NCBI GenBank assembly: GCA_047722935.1
Contig: JBDNZS010000008.1
Coordinates: 1 to 64,000 of the forward strand
Length of the DNA: 64,000 nt
Reading direction: 5' to 3'
Source of the DNA: Ethanoligenens sp047722935
GTDB taxonomy: Bacteria; Bacillota; Clostridia; Oscillospirales; Ethanoligenentaceae
In this document: positions 15,115 to 24,237 of the stretch, one piece after another
Numbering within the stretch: the first letter of the stretch is position 1
Layout of the letters: every line of letters begins with the position of its first letter
The notes under the pieces: generated by a model
The model's database searches: none
Told to the model about the DNA's origin: nothing
What the model saw: the letters and a program-made list of their open reading frames with translations, nothing else
Program-made: the position numbers and the translations under genes

Positions 15115-16665
15115 ATGAAAAAACGCGCACTCATCAGTGTTTCAGACAAAACCGGCGTGGCGGCGTTCGCAAAAGCGCTGGAAGATCTCGGGTATGAAGT
15201 GGTGTCCACTGGCGGCACGGCGAAAGCATTGGCGGACGCTGGTGTGGCCGTGACCGGCATCAGCGATATCACCGGTTTTCCGGAATGCCTGGACGGGCGG
15301 GTCAAGACGCTGCATCCAAAGGTACACGCGGGTATCCTCGCCATACGCAGCAATGCCGAGCACATGCGTCAGATCAAGGAATTGGGTGTGACCCCCATCG
15401 ACATTGTGGCCATCAACCTTTACCCGTTTAAAGAAACCATTTTGGAACCCGGCGTGTCGCTGGAAGAAGCCATTGAAAACATTGACATCGGCGGCCCGTC
15501 CATGATTCGCGGCGCGGCTAAAAACTGGCAGGATGTGGCGGTGGTCATTGACCCGACGGACTATGCTGTGGTGCTGGACGAGCTGCGTCAAAACGGGTCG
15601 GTCTCACGTGAGACGAAATTCCGTCTGGCGGCCAAGGTCTTTGAGCACACCGCACAGTATGATGCGCTGATTGCTGATTATCTGAGAAAAGCACGCGGCG
15701 ACCATAGTCTGCCGGACGCGCTTACCCTCACCTTTGAAAAACGGCAGGAGATGCGTTACGGTGAAAATCCGCACCAGCCTGCGGCATTTTACACCGAGGT
15801 AGGTGCGCCGTCAAACACCTTGGCGGCGGCAAAACAGCTGCACGGCAAGGAGCTCTCCTATAACAACATCAACGACGCAAACGGCGCGCTCGACCTGCTC
15901 AAGGAGTTTGGTGAGGCTGTCCCGACTGCCGTAGCGGTGAAACATGCAAACCCCTGCGGTGTGGCGACCGGCGCTACGCTGATGGAAGCCTATCAGCGTG
16001 CATATGAAGCCGACCCGGTTTCGATTTACGGCGGTATTGTGGCGCTCAACCGTGTGGTGGATGTCCCCACCGCAACCGAATTGGCGAAAATTTTTCTGGA
16101 AATTCTCATCGCGCCGGGATTTGAACCGGAAGCGCTGGCCATTTTGGAAAAGAAAAAGAATATCCGTCTGTTGGAGCTGCCCGATCTCGCCAAGCCCAAC
16201 GACCCGGAAACACTGGACATGCGCAAAGTAGTCGGCGGCCTGCTGGTGCAGAAACTCGACACGTTCCTGCTGGATGAAAATGACCTGAAATGCGTCACCA
16301 AGCGTCAGCCGACGCCGGAAGAACTGGACGAACTGCATTTTATCTGGCGGGTAGTCAAGCACACCAAATCGAACGGCATTGCCCTTTCGAAAAACCACCA
16401 GACGGTAGGCATCGGGCCGGGGCAGACCAACCGTATCACTGCGTTGGAGTTAGCCATCAAATACGGCGGCGAGCATGTCAAGGGCAGCGTGATGGGCTCG
16501 GATGCATTCTTCCCATTCTCAGACTGTGTGGAGGCTGCACAGAAGGCAGGCATCACGGCCATCATTCAGCCGGGTGGCTCTATCCGCGATGAGGATTCCA
16601 TCAAGGCTGCCGACGCGGCGGGCATCGCCATGGTCTTCACCGGTTACCGTCACTTCAAGCACTAA
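15115..16665 (+). CDS. purH: Bifunctional AICAR transformylase / IMP cyclohydrolase
   Basis: A 516-residue enzyme for the last two steps to IMP. The N-terminal MGS-like cyclohydrolase domain begins RALISVSDKTGV and contains STGGTAKAL and TLHPKVHAGIL. The AICAR transformylase domain follows from about residue 140 (LRYGENPHQPAAFY in variant form MRYGENPHQ, and KHANPCGVA). The ATG nine bases after GGAGG was chosen over one 27 bases upstream. Regulated by the ZTP riboswitch; purD follows after a repeat array. Confidence 0.97.
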   Translation: MKKRALISVSDKTGVAAFAKALEDLGYEVVSTGGTAKALADAGVAVTGISDITGFPECLDGRVKTLHPKVHAGILAIRSNAEHMRQIKELGVTPIDIVAINLYPFKETILEPGVSLEEAIENIDIGGPSMIRGAAKNWQDVAVVIDPTDYAVVLDELRQNGSVSRETKFRLAAKVFEHTAQYDALIADYLRKARGDHSLPDALTLTFEKRQEMRYGENPHQPAAFYTEVGAPSNTLAAAKQLHGKELSYNNINDANGALDLLKEFGEAVPTAVAVKHANPCGVATGATLMEAYQRAYEADPVSIYGGIVALNRVVDVPTATELAKIFLEILIAPGFEPEALAILEKKKNIRLLELPDLAKPNDPETLDMRKVVGGLLVQKLDTFLLDENDLKCVTKRQPTPEELDELHFIWRVVKHTKSNGIALSKNHQTVGIGPGQTNRITALELAIKYGGEHVKGSVMGSDAFFPFSDCVEAAQKAGITAIIQPGGSIRDEDSIKAADAAGIAMVFTGYRHFKH

Positions 16666-16876
16666 GGGGGCACAGCCCCCTTTTTATGTTCAAGTGAAGC
16701 GGGATGAAAATACACACGCACAGCCTGAAAGGGGCACAGCCCCCTTTTTATGTTCAGGTGAAGCGGGATGAAAAATACACACGCACAGCCTGAAAGGGGC
16801 ACAGCCCCCTTTTTATGTTCAAGTGAAGCGGGATAAAAATACACACGCACAGCCTGAAAGGGGCGCAACCCCGTGT
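16666..16876 (+). repeat. Tandem array of a 64-65 bp REP-like unit
   Basis: Three full copies and part of a fourth sit between purH and purD. Each has a hairpin core (GGGGCACAGCCCC) followed by TTTTT, then TTCAGG or TTCAAG, a spacer with ACACACGCACAG, and CCTGAA pairing with TTCAGG. The copies start near 16671, 16735, 16800 and 16864. The hairpin plus T-run of each unit could act as a weak terminator, graded by copy number, between purH and purD. Confidence 0.9.
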
Positions 16877-16926
16877 TCAGGGTTTCTCGGCATTGCGATA
16901 TGTACACACAGGGAGAGAAAACAATC

Positions 16927-18186
16927 ATGGATTTGTTGGTCATCGGCGGCGGCGGACGCGAACACGCCGTTATTAAAAAGCTTAAGCAGAGCCCCCGCGC
17001 CGGCACGATTTATTGTGCGCCGGGCAATGGCGGCATCGCGGCAGATGCAACCTGCGTACCCCTCAAAGCCACCGATGTGGACGGTGTGCTGCGCTTTGCC
17101 CAAGAGCATAAGATTGAATTTGTGGTGGTAACACCCGACGACCCGCTCGCCCTCGGTATGGTGGATGTACTGGAAGCGGCGGGTATCAAGGCATTTGGAC
17201 CGCATCAGGCGGCGGCGGCTATTGAGAGCAGTAAGGTCTTTTCCAAAAATCTGATGCAAAAATACAACATTCCCACGGCGGATTATGCTGTGTTTGATAC
17301 ACCCGCCGCCGCGCTGTCTGCCATCACCGCCAAAGGGAGCTATCCTGCCGTCATCAAAGCAGACGGGTTGGCGCTGGGCAAAGGCGTTGTCATCGCACAG
17401 GATGTAGATGAGGCGCGTGCCGCGCTCCATTCTATTATGGAGGATAAGATATTCGGCGCTTCGGGCAACCGGGTGGTGGTGGAGGAATTCCTCACTGGGC
17501 CGGAAGTCAGCGTTCTTGCCTTTACCGATGGAAAAACCATCTGCCCGATGGTTTCCTCCAAAGACCACAAGCGTGCGCTGGACGGCGACAAGGGCCCGAA
17601 TACCGGCGGCATGGGTACGATTAGTCCCAATCCCTATTATACCGATGCAATTGCCGCACAGTGCATGGAGACGATCTTTCAGCCGACCGTGCGCGCGATG
17701 AACGCCGAGGGCCGCCCGTTTAAAGGCTGCCTGTATTTTGGCCTGATGCTGACGCCGGATGGCCCCAAAGTAATTGAATATAACGCACGTTTCGGCGATC
17801 CCGAAACACAGGTGGTATTGCCGCGCCTGCAAAGCGATTTGCTGGAGATTATGGAGGCCGTCGCGGATGAGCGGTTGGCCGACATGACCATTTGCTGGGA
17901 TGACCGTGCCGCTGCCTGCGTGGTCGCGGCATCGGGCGGCTATCCGGGCAAATACGGAACGGGGAAAGCCATCACCGGTGTTGCGGCGGCCGAGACGCAC
18001 CCGGATGTTACGGTTTATCACGCGGGCACAAGGCTTGCGGATGGCGTGCTGGCTACGGCAGGTGGGCGTGTGCTGGGTGTGACGGCTTTAGGGGATACGC
18101 TTTCACAGGCATTGGATGCTGCGTATGCGGCACTTGGTGATATCCATTTTGATGGAATGCAGTATCGTACGGATATTGGGCGCTAA
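16927..18186 (+). CDS. purD: Phosphoribosylamine-glycine ligase (GAR synthetase)
   Basis: A 419-residue ATP-grasp enzyme that makes GAR, the second step of purine synthesis. It starts DLLVIGGGGREHAVIKKL, the family N-terminus. The ATP-grasp core contains YPAVIKADGLALGKGV, the signature MVSSKDHKRALDGDKGPNTG, and YNARFGDPETQVVLPRL. The ATG giving the standard N-terminus was chosen; earlier ATGs add residues from the repeat array. It probably shares the purH transcript across the repeats. Confidence 0.96.
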   Translation: MDLLVIGGGGREHAVIKKLKQSPRAGTIYCAPGNGGIAADATCVPLKATDVDGVLRFAQEHKIEFVVVTPDDPLALGMVDVLEAAGIKAFGPHQAAAAIESSKVFSKNLMQKYNIPTADYAVFDTPAAALSAITAKGSYPAVIKADGLALGKGVVIAQDVDEARAALHSIMEDKIFGASGNRVVVEEFLTGPEVSVLAFTDGKTICPMVSSKDHKRALDGDKGPNTGGMGTISPNPYYTDAIAAQCMETIFQPTVRAMNAEGRPFKGCLYFGLMLTPDGPKVIEYNARFGDPETQVVLPRLQSDLLEIMEAVADERLADMTICWDDRAAACVVAASGGYPGKYGTGKAITGVAAAETHPDVTVYHAGTRLADGVLATAGGRVLGVTALGDTLSQALDAAYAALGDIHFDGMQYRTDIGR

Positions 18187-18214
18187 AACGCGCTTCGGCT
18201 TTCTTTTTTGCATA

Positions 18215-18252
18215 AAGAACCGCCGCACGGCTTGCCGTGGCGGCGGTTTTTC
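18215..18252 (+). terminator. Terminator after purD
   Basis: The stem ACCGCCGCACGG / CCGTGGCGGCGGT has one bulge and is followed by TTTT, about 30 bases after the purD stop. The region from here to 18396 shows no gene. Confidence 0.85.
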
Positions 18253-18396
18253 TATACAATAAGGGTGGGGTTGTTTTTAGCCTTTGTTTCAGCGGCAATA
18301 TCATTCTGCGGCAGAAACGCTGCGGGACGCAGAAAGCGTTCCGTATTGTTCACCTTGCAGGTTGGCCAAATGCCATGATGTAAGCGAGAACTCGTG

Positions 18397-19104
18397 TTAC
18401 AGGAAAGAAGAAAACTGTTTTTCCATAGTGTTTTCCACGTTTTTCACAAGATTTGTTAAGGAAGTGGAGAAAAGGGGATATTCCTGCGCGATCTTTTCCG
18501 GGCTGAGAGTTAACTTCTCTGCGTCTTTAAACGGTGCGACGCCTGGGCAGCTTTTTCCGTGCAAAATGTTGAACAACTGCATTTTATCCAAGACCATTGC
18601 TGCGGAGGTCAACTGCGTAAACTGGCTTTTATTGATAGCAAACAGTCCATCCGGGTTTTTGTTGTTTGCATGATAAAGACCACGAAAAACAGTATAAACT
18701 GCAAGAAACAGGAAATCGGAGGCGACCACAGTCAGTTCACGGCTGCCGGCGCATTGGAGCATATCGTATACGATATTGAGCGAGTTTTCCATCAGCTTTT
18801 TATTGAGGGTGGGAAGAAGACTTCCCCGAAACTTGTTGTCCTTGCCGGCGGCGTCTGGCTCCGGCAGATCTTCTACCGAAAGCATGACGCCGGTTCGGTC
18901 CGGAGAACGTCCAAGCAGATAATCGCAGGACACACCATAGAAGTCTGCCGCGCGTACGACAAATTCCAACCCGCATTCCCGGATACCTTTTTCATAATGT
19001 GAAAGCAATGCTTGGGAAATCCCCAGTTCCCCGGCAGCTTTTTTCTGACTGATGCCCATTTCTTTGCGCAACAGCGTTAGGACGCGTGGAAAGTCTTTAT
19101 TCAT
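18397..19104 (-). CDS. XRE-family helix-turn-helix regulator
   Basis: 235 residues. The N-terminal Cro/C1-type HTH (about 8-62) reads LTLLRKEMGISQKKAAGELG followed by ISQALLSHYEKGIRECGL, the standard pattern, and ends with YGVSCDYLLGRS. The C-terminal 160 residues are helical and unassigned. It is divergent from the histidine phosphatase gene, so it could regulate its neighbour or itself; no operator was confirmed. The RBS is AAAGGAGCGG. Confidence 0.85.
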   Translation of the reverse strand: MNKDFPRVLTLLRKEMGISQKKAAGELGISQALLSHYEKGIRECGLEFVVRAADFYGVSCDYLLGRSPDRTGVMLSVEDLPEPDAAGKDNKFRGSLLPTLNKKLMENSLNIVYDMLQCAGSRELTVVASDFLFLAVYTVFRGLYHANNKNPDGLFAINKSQFTQLTSAAMVLDKMQLFNILHGKSCPGVAPFKDAEKLTLSPEKIAQEYPLFSTSLTNLVKNVENTMEKQFSSFL

Positions 19105-19135
19105 GTCGCCGCTCCTTTATATAACATACAGTATA

Positions 19136-19164
19136 ATTATAGTAGCATGTGAGACTGTTGTAAA
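19136..19164 (-). promoter_or_regulatory. Promoter of the XRE regulator
   Basis: TTTACA and a perfect TATAAT on the minus strand, spacing 17 bases. The downstream stretch is AT-rich with partly symmetric TATAC/GTATA sequence, a possible binding site. Confidence 0.75.
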
Positions 19165-19253
19165 GCAAATGGACGAAATCGGGGTTGTCGAAAATACACG
19201 AATAATAGCATATAACTTATACAGTTCGCACGAGAGAGGAGCATTCGATTCAT

Positions 19254-19934
19254 ATGAAGGCCTATCATTTGTATTTAATTCGCCATGGCATGACACAGGG
19301 AAACGACGAGGGGCGGTATATCGGCGCTACCGATCAGCCGTTAAGTAAACGTGGTGAGGAGGAATTGAAAAAACTCGCCCAAAACGCCGATTATCCCTAT
19401 GCGGATGTCTTTTTTACCAGTCCATTGCAGCGTTGTGTGCGCACATTGGAGATACTCTATCCCGGTGCAAAGCCGCAGGTCGTGCCTGATCTGCGCGAAT
19501 GTAATTTTGGGGCATATGAGAACAAGTCCATGGAAGATCTCAAAGACGATCCTTCCTATCAGGCGTGGGTGGCCGCGAAGGGGAAAAGCACGCCGCCGGA
19601 CGGTGAACCGGTGGAATCATTTCAAAAGCGCTGCTGCACCGCGTTCGCTGGCATTGTAGACCAGCTGCTGCGTACGGGTTCCACCCACGCCGTGGTCTGC
19701 GCCCACGGCGGCACGATTATGTTTATTTTGGCGGCATTTGGCTACCCTAATCGCCCGTTTTACCATTGGATGACCGGTAACGGACAAGGCTACGAAATCG
19801 TCATTACCCCACAGCTTTGGATGAGCGCGCAGGCGTTCGACATTGCCGCCCCCATCCCTGAAAATGCACCGCAAAACAATTTGGCAGGTCTGCGGGGCGT
19901 GATGGACGCTTTTGAAGACAACCGGCAAGAGTGA
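19254..19934 (+). CDS. Histidine phosphatase family protein
   Basis: 226 residues of the phosphoglycerate-mutase-like superfamily. The catalytic RHG motif lies at residues 10-12 (LIRHGMTQGN). TSPLQRCVRTLE gives the second phosphate-binding arginine, LRECNFGAYE the conserved Glu, and VCAHGGTI the second catalytic His. The best guess is a CobC/GpmB-like phosphatase of unknown substrate; no cobalamin genes are nearby to support alpha-ribazole phosphatase. The start lies 16 bases after AGAGGAG, which is slightly long. Confidence 0.88.
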   Translation: MKAYHLYLIRHGMTQGNDEGRYIGATDQPLSKRGEEELKKLAQNADYPYADVFFTSPLQRCVRTLEILYPGAKPQVVPDLRECNFGAYENKSMEDLKDDPSYQAWVAAKGKSTPPDGEPVESFQKRCCTAFAGIVDQLLRTGSTHAVVCAHGGTIMFILAAFGYPNRPFYHWMTGNGQGYEIVITPQLWMSAQAFDIAAPIPENAPQNNLAGLRGVMDAFEDNRQE

Positions 19935-19966
19935 GCGGCTGGTGCGGGACAATCCAGATATGCATT

Positions 19967-20012
19967 AAAAATCCCCCGTGCGCCATCTTGAAATGGCGGG
20001 CGGGGGATTTGC
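19967..20012. terminator. Bidirectional terminator after the histidine phosphatase
   Basis: AAAAATCCCCCG-cgcCAT ... ATGgcgggCGGGGGATTT forms a strong stem with A- and T-rich flanks. It also lies directly after the stop of the small minus-strand ORF, so it can serve both. Confidence 0.85.
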
Positions 20013-20013
20013 T

Positions 20014-20181
20014 TTAATTTTTAGCGCCATGGTCGTCTATGGTCTGCTGCGCCTTTTGCACCATGTTGTGAAAGGTTTTCATTTGTCTATGCGTTTGATT
20101 GGGACGTGCGGTATTGTCCTGGGCGGAGTTGTGCCCCGGCTGGAACTCCGGTCCGCCTCCTCGGAATGGGCGTGCTTCCAT
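20014..20181 (-). CDS. Small hypothetical protein, 55 residues
   Basis: A short frame starts with ATG seven bases after AGGAGGG and ends exactly at the terminator. The product opens MEARPFRGGGPEFQPGHNSA and ends KAQQTIDDHGAKN; it is polar, rich in Gln, Asn and Gly, with a C-terminal amphipathic helix and no membrane segment. A well-formed promoter carrying a perfect inverted repeat lies directly upstream, and promoter, ribosome site, frame and terminator all fit. I do not recognise the family. Confidence 0.6.
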   Translation of the reverse strand: MEARPFRGGGPEFQPGHNSAQDNTARPNQTHRQMKTFHNMVQKAQQTIDDHGAKN

Positions 20182-20201
20182 GTCGCAGCCCTCCTGTTTT
20201 T

Positions 20202-20234
20202 ACTATAAATTTGTCATCTGTCGACGACAAATTT
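20202..20234 (-). promoter_or_regulatory. Promoter and palindromic operator of the small ORF
   Basis: Minus-strand TTGTCG and TATAGT are 17 bases apart. A perfect 9-base inverted repeat AAATTTGTC / GACAAATTT with a 10-base centre (20207-20234) covers both promoter boxes, the position of a repressor operator. The predicted start would leave a 5' leader of only about 14 bases, nearly just the ribosome site. Confidence 0.65.
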
Positions 20235-20309
20235 AGTTTTCCCACACATTGGCGCTGCATACATGTGGGGGCAAAAACAGAATTTTTTGTTTTGAAAAGG
20301 ATTGCACCG

Positions 20310-22415
20310 TTAATTGAATACGATACCGCTGTCGGCAAACAGCGCATTTACAGCTTTGCGTAGTCCCGCATGTTCGCTCCGGGACAGCGCGGGATCTTTT
20401 TGGAGTAAGGTGTCGGCGGCGCGGCGCGCTTCCCGCAGGATATTCATATCGCCTATCAGGTCGGCAATCGTGAGTGCGGGCAGACCGTGCTGTCTTTTGC
20501 CAAAAAAGTCGCCCGGACCGCGCAGCTTCAAGTCCTGCTCCGCAATGGCGAATCCATCGGTGGTTTTACAGAGGGTCTGGAGCCGTTTGCGTGTCAGTGT
20601 GTCCTCCGCGTCGGAAATTAAAATGCAATGCGACTGCGCAGCGCCGCGTCCTACCCGGCCGCGCAGCTGATGCAATTGTGACAAACCGAACCGTTCCGCA
20701 TTTTCCACCACCATGACCGTGGCGTTCGGCACGTCCACGCCCACCTCGATGACGGTGGTGGACACCAGCAGTTTGCATTCTCCGGATGCAAATGCCCGCA
20801 TGACCTGCTCTTTTTCACGCGGCGGCATTTTTCCATGCAGTAGGCCTACCGGCATCCCCGCAAATGTGCTCGCTGCCAGTTCCTCCCGCAGCTGCACAGC
20901 GGCTGCCAATCCGCTCTCGTCGGACTCAACCAGCGGGCAGACGACATATGCCTGTAATCCTTGCTCCAACTGGGCGCGCAGAAACCGGTAGATGCGGGCG
21001 TGCATTTTGCTTCCCACCAGATACGTTTTGATCGGCCGCCGGCCCGCAGGCAATTCATCGAGCACCGATACATCCAAATCGCCATAGACCATCAGCGAAA
21101 GTGTACGCGGAATGGGTGTTGCCGACATAATGAGCATATGCGGGGCGGATTGCGCTGTGCCTGCCGTCTGCGTTTCCGGGAGTGTATCGGAATCGACGGC
21201 GGGCGCGCTCCCGCCTTTGGCTGCCAGCGCCGCCCGCTGTGCCACGCCGAATCGGTGTTGTTCATCGGTGATAACCAACCCCAGACGGTGGAATGTCACA
21301 TCCCGCTGGAGCAGGGCGTGGGTGCCGACTGCCAGATGCACCGAGCCATCCGCCAATGCGGCTTTGATTTCTTTTTTTTGTGCGGCAGGCAGGCCGCCGG
21401 TAAGCAGACCCACCTGCAAGCCGCTGGGCGCAAGCAGCCTTTTTAGATTTTGTGCATGTTGGGAGGCGAGGATTTCCGTGGGTGCCATCAATGCCGCTTG
21501 CAGGCCGTTGGCGTGTGCCAGTACGCAGAGTGCCGCCGCCACCAGCGTTTTGCCTGACCCCACGTCGCCCTCAATCAGCCGGTTCATCGGCACGGCACAC
21601 TCCATGTCGGCGGCGGCTTGCGCAATGGCACGACGCTGCGCGTTGGTAGGCACATAGGGTAAGGACGCAAAAAACGGGGTAAAGTCATACGCAGGCAAAC
21701 AACGAAGCGCATTGTTGCCGGTCTGACGATGGCGCAGTAATCCCATCCCCAGCAACAGCGCCAACAATTCTCCGAACACCAGACGACGGCGTGCGGCGGT
21801 AAGCGCCTGCGTATCCTTTGGAAAATGAATGTTTTGCAGCGCATAATCCACAGGGCACAAGTGATGTTCCGCCCGTAAATCGTTGGGCAATGGATCGGAG
21901 ACGGCATGCGCTTCCATCAAATGCAGCGCCTCCCGCACGGCATCCGCCACCGCGCGAGAGGATAGCCCCGCTGTCGCTGCGTAGACAGGGCGCAGACCGG
22001 GATTGCGATCGGCAGGCACACATTCCGGTGCTGTCATTGTTTTCTTGAACGCCGTGCCGCTCACGTGCCCATACAGGAAGTAAGGCATCCCCTCTTTCAG
22101 CAGATTCGCGGCGTACTTGTTGTTAAAGAAAACGACCTCCAGTATGCCGCTGTCATCTGCCGTGCGCACTTTGCAGAGCAACATGCCGCCGCGCGCCCGC
22201 GTCACCTGTGCAGGTGCCATTACCACCACGCGAACACAGCACACTTCTCCAAGCTGAACCTGTGCGATCGGGACAGGTGTGGTAAAGTCTTCATATCCTC
22301 GCGGGTAAGTGTGCAGCAAATCGCGTACCGTGCGCACACGCAATTTCGCAAACAGCGCCGCCCGTTTGGGGCCTATGCCGCGCAGGGTCTGCATATCCCG
22401 CGCCAGTTCCTCCAT
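20310..22415 (-). CDS. recG: ATP-dependent DNA helicase RecG
   Basis: A 701-residue branch-migrating helicase for stalled forks and recombination intermediates. An N-terminal wedge/OB domain (about 1-250) is followed by Walker A GDVGSGKTLVAAAL, motif II DEQH, and SATPIPRTL. C-terminal helicase motifs include QLRGRVGRG, and the RecG tail KLRGPGDFFGKRQHG is present. Of several in-frame starts, the ATG six bases after GGAGG gives the normal N-terminus EELARDMQTLRGIGPKRA. It is downstream of the fakA-like gene, as in many Firmicutes. Confidence 0.96.
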   Translation of the reverse strand: MEELARDMQTLRGIGPKRAALFAKLRVRTVRDLLHTYPRGYEDFTTPVPIAQVQLGEVCCVRVVVMAPAQVTRARGGMLLCKVRTADDSGILEVVFFNNKYAANLLKEGMPYFLYGHVSGTAFKKTMTAPECVPADRNPGLRPVYAATAGLSSRAVADAVREALHLMEAHAVSDPLPNDLRAEHHLCPVDYALQNIHFPKDTQALTAARRRLVFGELLALLLGMGLLRHRQTGNNALRCLPAYDFTPFFASLPYVPTNAQRRAIAQAAADMECAVPMNRLIEGDVGSGKTLVAAALCVLAHANGLQAALMAPTEILASQHAQNLKRLLAPSGLQVGLLTGGLPAAQKKEIKAALADGSVHLAVGTHALLQRDVTFHRLGLVITDEQHRFGVAQRAALAAKGGSAPAVDSDTLPETQTAGTAQSAPHMLIMSATPIPRTLSLMVYGDLDVSVLDELPAGRRPIKTYLVGSKMHARIYRFLRAQLEQGLQAYVVCPLVESDESGLAAAVQLREELAASTFAGMPVGLLHGKMPPREKEQVMRAFASGECKLLVSTTVIEVGVDVPNATVMVVENAERFGLSQLHQLRGRVGRGAAQSHCILISDAEDTLTRKRLQTLCKTTDGFAIAEQDLKLRGPGDFFGKRQHGLPALTIADLIGDMNILREARRAADTLLQKDPALSRSEHAGLRKAVNALFADSGIVFN

Positions 22416-22434
22416 GCGCATCCTCCGTGATAAC

Positions 22435-22471
22435 AAAAAGCGGCAGGGATGTTTACCTGCCGCGCATTTTT
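22435..22471 (-). terminator. Terminator between the fakA-like gene and recG
   Basis: GCGGCAGG / CCTGCCGC stem with T-rich flanks on both sides (minus strand ends CTTTTTG). It overlaps the region just upstream of recG, so recG may depend on read-through or an own promoter. Confidence 0.75.
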
Positions 22472-22554
22472 CTGAAAAATATACTGCCCTTATTGGCAGC
22501 AGCCCCCGCCGGATTGACCAGGGTATTGATCATACGGCAGTACCCATTACGTGG

Positions 22555-24159
22555 TCATTCAACGGATAGAATAAAACTGTAGACCGGCTGCCCACCGTTG
22601 ATGACATTGACTTCGGCCTGCGGAAACCGCCCCGCAATTTCTGCGCGTACCGTTTCAGCCTGTGTCGCACTGGCGCCGTCCCCGTATAGGATGGTGATGA
22701 ATGTTGTGGATTTGTCCGCCATGTCCCGCAGCAGTTTGACCGTGGCGTGCACTGCATTACTGTCGGTAAAGGCAACACGGCCCTCTTTTAAGGCAAGTAT
22801 CTCATCCTTGTGAATACGTTTGCCGTCAAATTCAGTGTCCCGCGCGGCATATGTCACAAGCCCGGTGCGCACCTTATTGTAGGCGGATTCCATCGTCAAC
22901 AGGTTTTGGTCGGCATCCGCGTCGGGCTGATAGGCCAGCATGGCAGTCATCCCCTGAGGGATGGTTTTGGTGTGAAGCACACGGGCCTTGCCGGCGGAAA
23001 GCGCCGCTGCCTGTTCAGCCGCCATTAGGATGTTCTTATTGTTTGGCAGGACAAAAACAGTTTGCGCGCCCACGCTCTCCACCGCTTTCAGAATGTCCTC
23101 GGTGCTGGGATTCATTGTCTGCCCACCTTCGACCACTGCGTTCACGCCCAGATCGCGGAAAACGTCCACCACGCCTTTTCCGGAAGCTACCGTGACGAAT
23201 CCGATCGACTCTAACGGCGTGCCGGTGGCTTTTTCACGGTGCTGCTCATGCATATTGTCGATTTTTAGATCGGTTAGGAATCCGAAGGTCAGCGCTTCTT
23301 CAAGGGCTCTTCCAGGGTGGTCGGTATGACAATGAACTTTAATGAAATCCATATCTTCAGCTACCAGCACGCAATCCCCTATTGATTCGAGGAATGCGCG
23401 CAGTGCGAGCGGATCTTTGCCTTCGCTGCCTTTGTATTTGTTGATGATGAATTCCGTGCAATAGGTGAATGCGCTTTCATCCTCGGCCTCGCCCACGGCA
23501 TCGTTGCGCACGGGTGCAGACGTTTCGGGGATGACGATAGCAGATTTGCCTTCAAGTGCGTCCAGCATGGCGGAAAGGATAATGACCAACCCTTGTCCGC
23601 CGGAATCCACTACGCCCGCCTTTTTCAGCACCGGCAGCATGTCGGGTGTGCGAGAAAGGGTATCCTTTGCCTGCTCCACCGTTGCCAAAAAGACAGCATG
23701 GGCGTCCTCGCCGCTGTTCGCACTGGCGGCGGCAGCAGCAGAGGCCTCACGTGCTACCGTGAGGATAGTGCCCTCTGCGGGTTTCATCACAGCTTTATAT
23801 GCCGCGTCTACGCCGCCCTGCATTGCGGCAGCCCAATCGGCACCGTCTGCTTCTTCTCTGTCTTTAAGCGCGAGCGCCATGCCTCGTACCAGCAGGGAAA
23901 GAATGACGCCGGAATTGCCGCGCGCACCGCGCAGCAGGGCTGTCGCGGCGGCCTGCGCCACTTCGCCCACATTGCCGTCTACAGAGGTAAGCGCGTGCGC
24001 GCACGCGCCCATGGTGCGGGACATGTTCGAACCGGTGTCGCCGTCTGGAACGGGGAAGACATTCAGCGTGTTCACCTGCTCGGCCTGTGCCGCGATGGCC
24101 TGCGCCGCCGACTGGAACATCTGTTTGAGCATCACTCCAGTGATGGTGTGATTTTCCAT
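22555..24159 (-). CDS. FakA/YloV-like DAK2-domain protein (fatty acid kinase type)
   Basis: 534 residues. The N-terminal DhaL/DAK2 kinase domain (about 1-200) carries the metal-binding NVFPVPDGDTGSNM near 33-46, and a C-terminal DegV-like DAK1_2 region follows. In Firmicutes such proteins (FakA) phosphorylate fatty acids bound to a FakB protein; no fakB is visible here. The ATG eight bases after AAAAAGGTGG was chosen. The Asp23-family gene directly upstream is the usual partner of this locus. Confidence 0.88.
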   Translation of the reverse strand: MENHTITGVMLKQMFQSAAQAIAAQAEQVNTLNVFPVPDGDTGSNMSRTMGACAHALTSVDGNVGEVAQAAATALLRGARGNSGVILSLLVRGMALALKDREEADGADWAAAMQGGVDAAYKAVMKPAEGTILTVAREASAAAAASANSGEDAHAVFLATVEQAKDTLSRTPDMLPVLKKAGVVDSGGQGLVIILSAMLDALEGKSAIVIPETSAPVRNDAVGEAEDESAFTYCTEFIINKYKGSEGKDPLALRAFLESIGDCVLVAEDMDFIKVHCHTDHPGRALEEALTFGFLTDLKIDNMHEQHREKATGTPLESIGFVTVASGKGVVDVFRDLGVNAVVEGGQTMNPSTEDILKAVESVGAQTVFVLPNNKNILMAAEQAAALSAGKARVLHTKTIPQGMTAMLAYQPDADADQNLLTMESAYNKVRTGLVTYAARDTEFDGKRIHKDEILALKEGRVAFTDSNAVHATVKLLRDMADKSTTFITILYGDGASATQAETVRAEIAGRFPQAEVNVINGGQPVYSFILSVE

Positions 24160-24237
24160 GTTGATTGCCACCTTTTTTGCTTGATACAGGACGTTCGCCC
24201 TTGTACACCGACCGGCTCCATTTATGACGCAGACCGG

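Noticed and set aside
16662..17006. 114-codon minus-strand frame through the purH-purD repeats
   Set aside because: Its internal repeats simply translate the 64-65 bp DNA units, and it runs into purD; no ribosome site.
19254..19934. Alpha-ribazole phosphatase (cobC) as a specific call for the histidine phosphatase
   Set aside because: The fold fits, but there is no cobalamin gene nearby and substrate cannot be read from the motifs, so only the family name is given.
22472..22554. Very short minus-strand frame between the fakA-like gene and recG (26 codons)
   Set aside because: No ribosome site, and it runs into the terminator hairpin.
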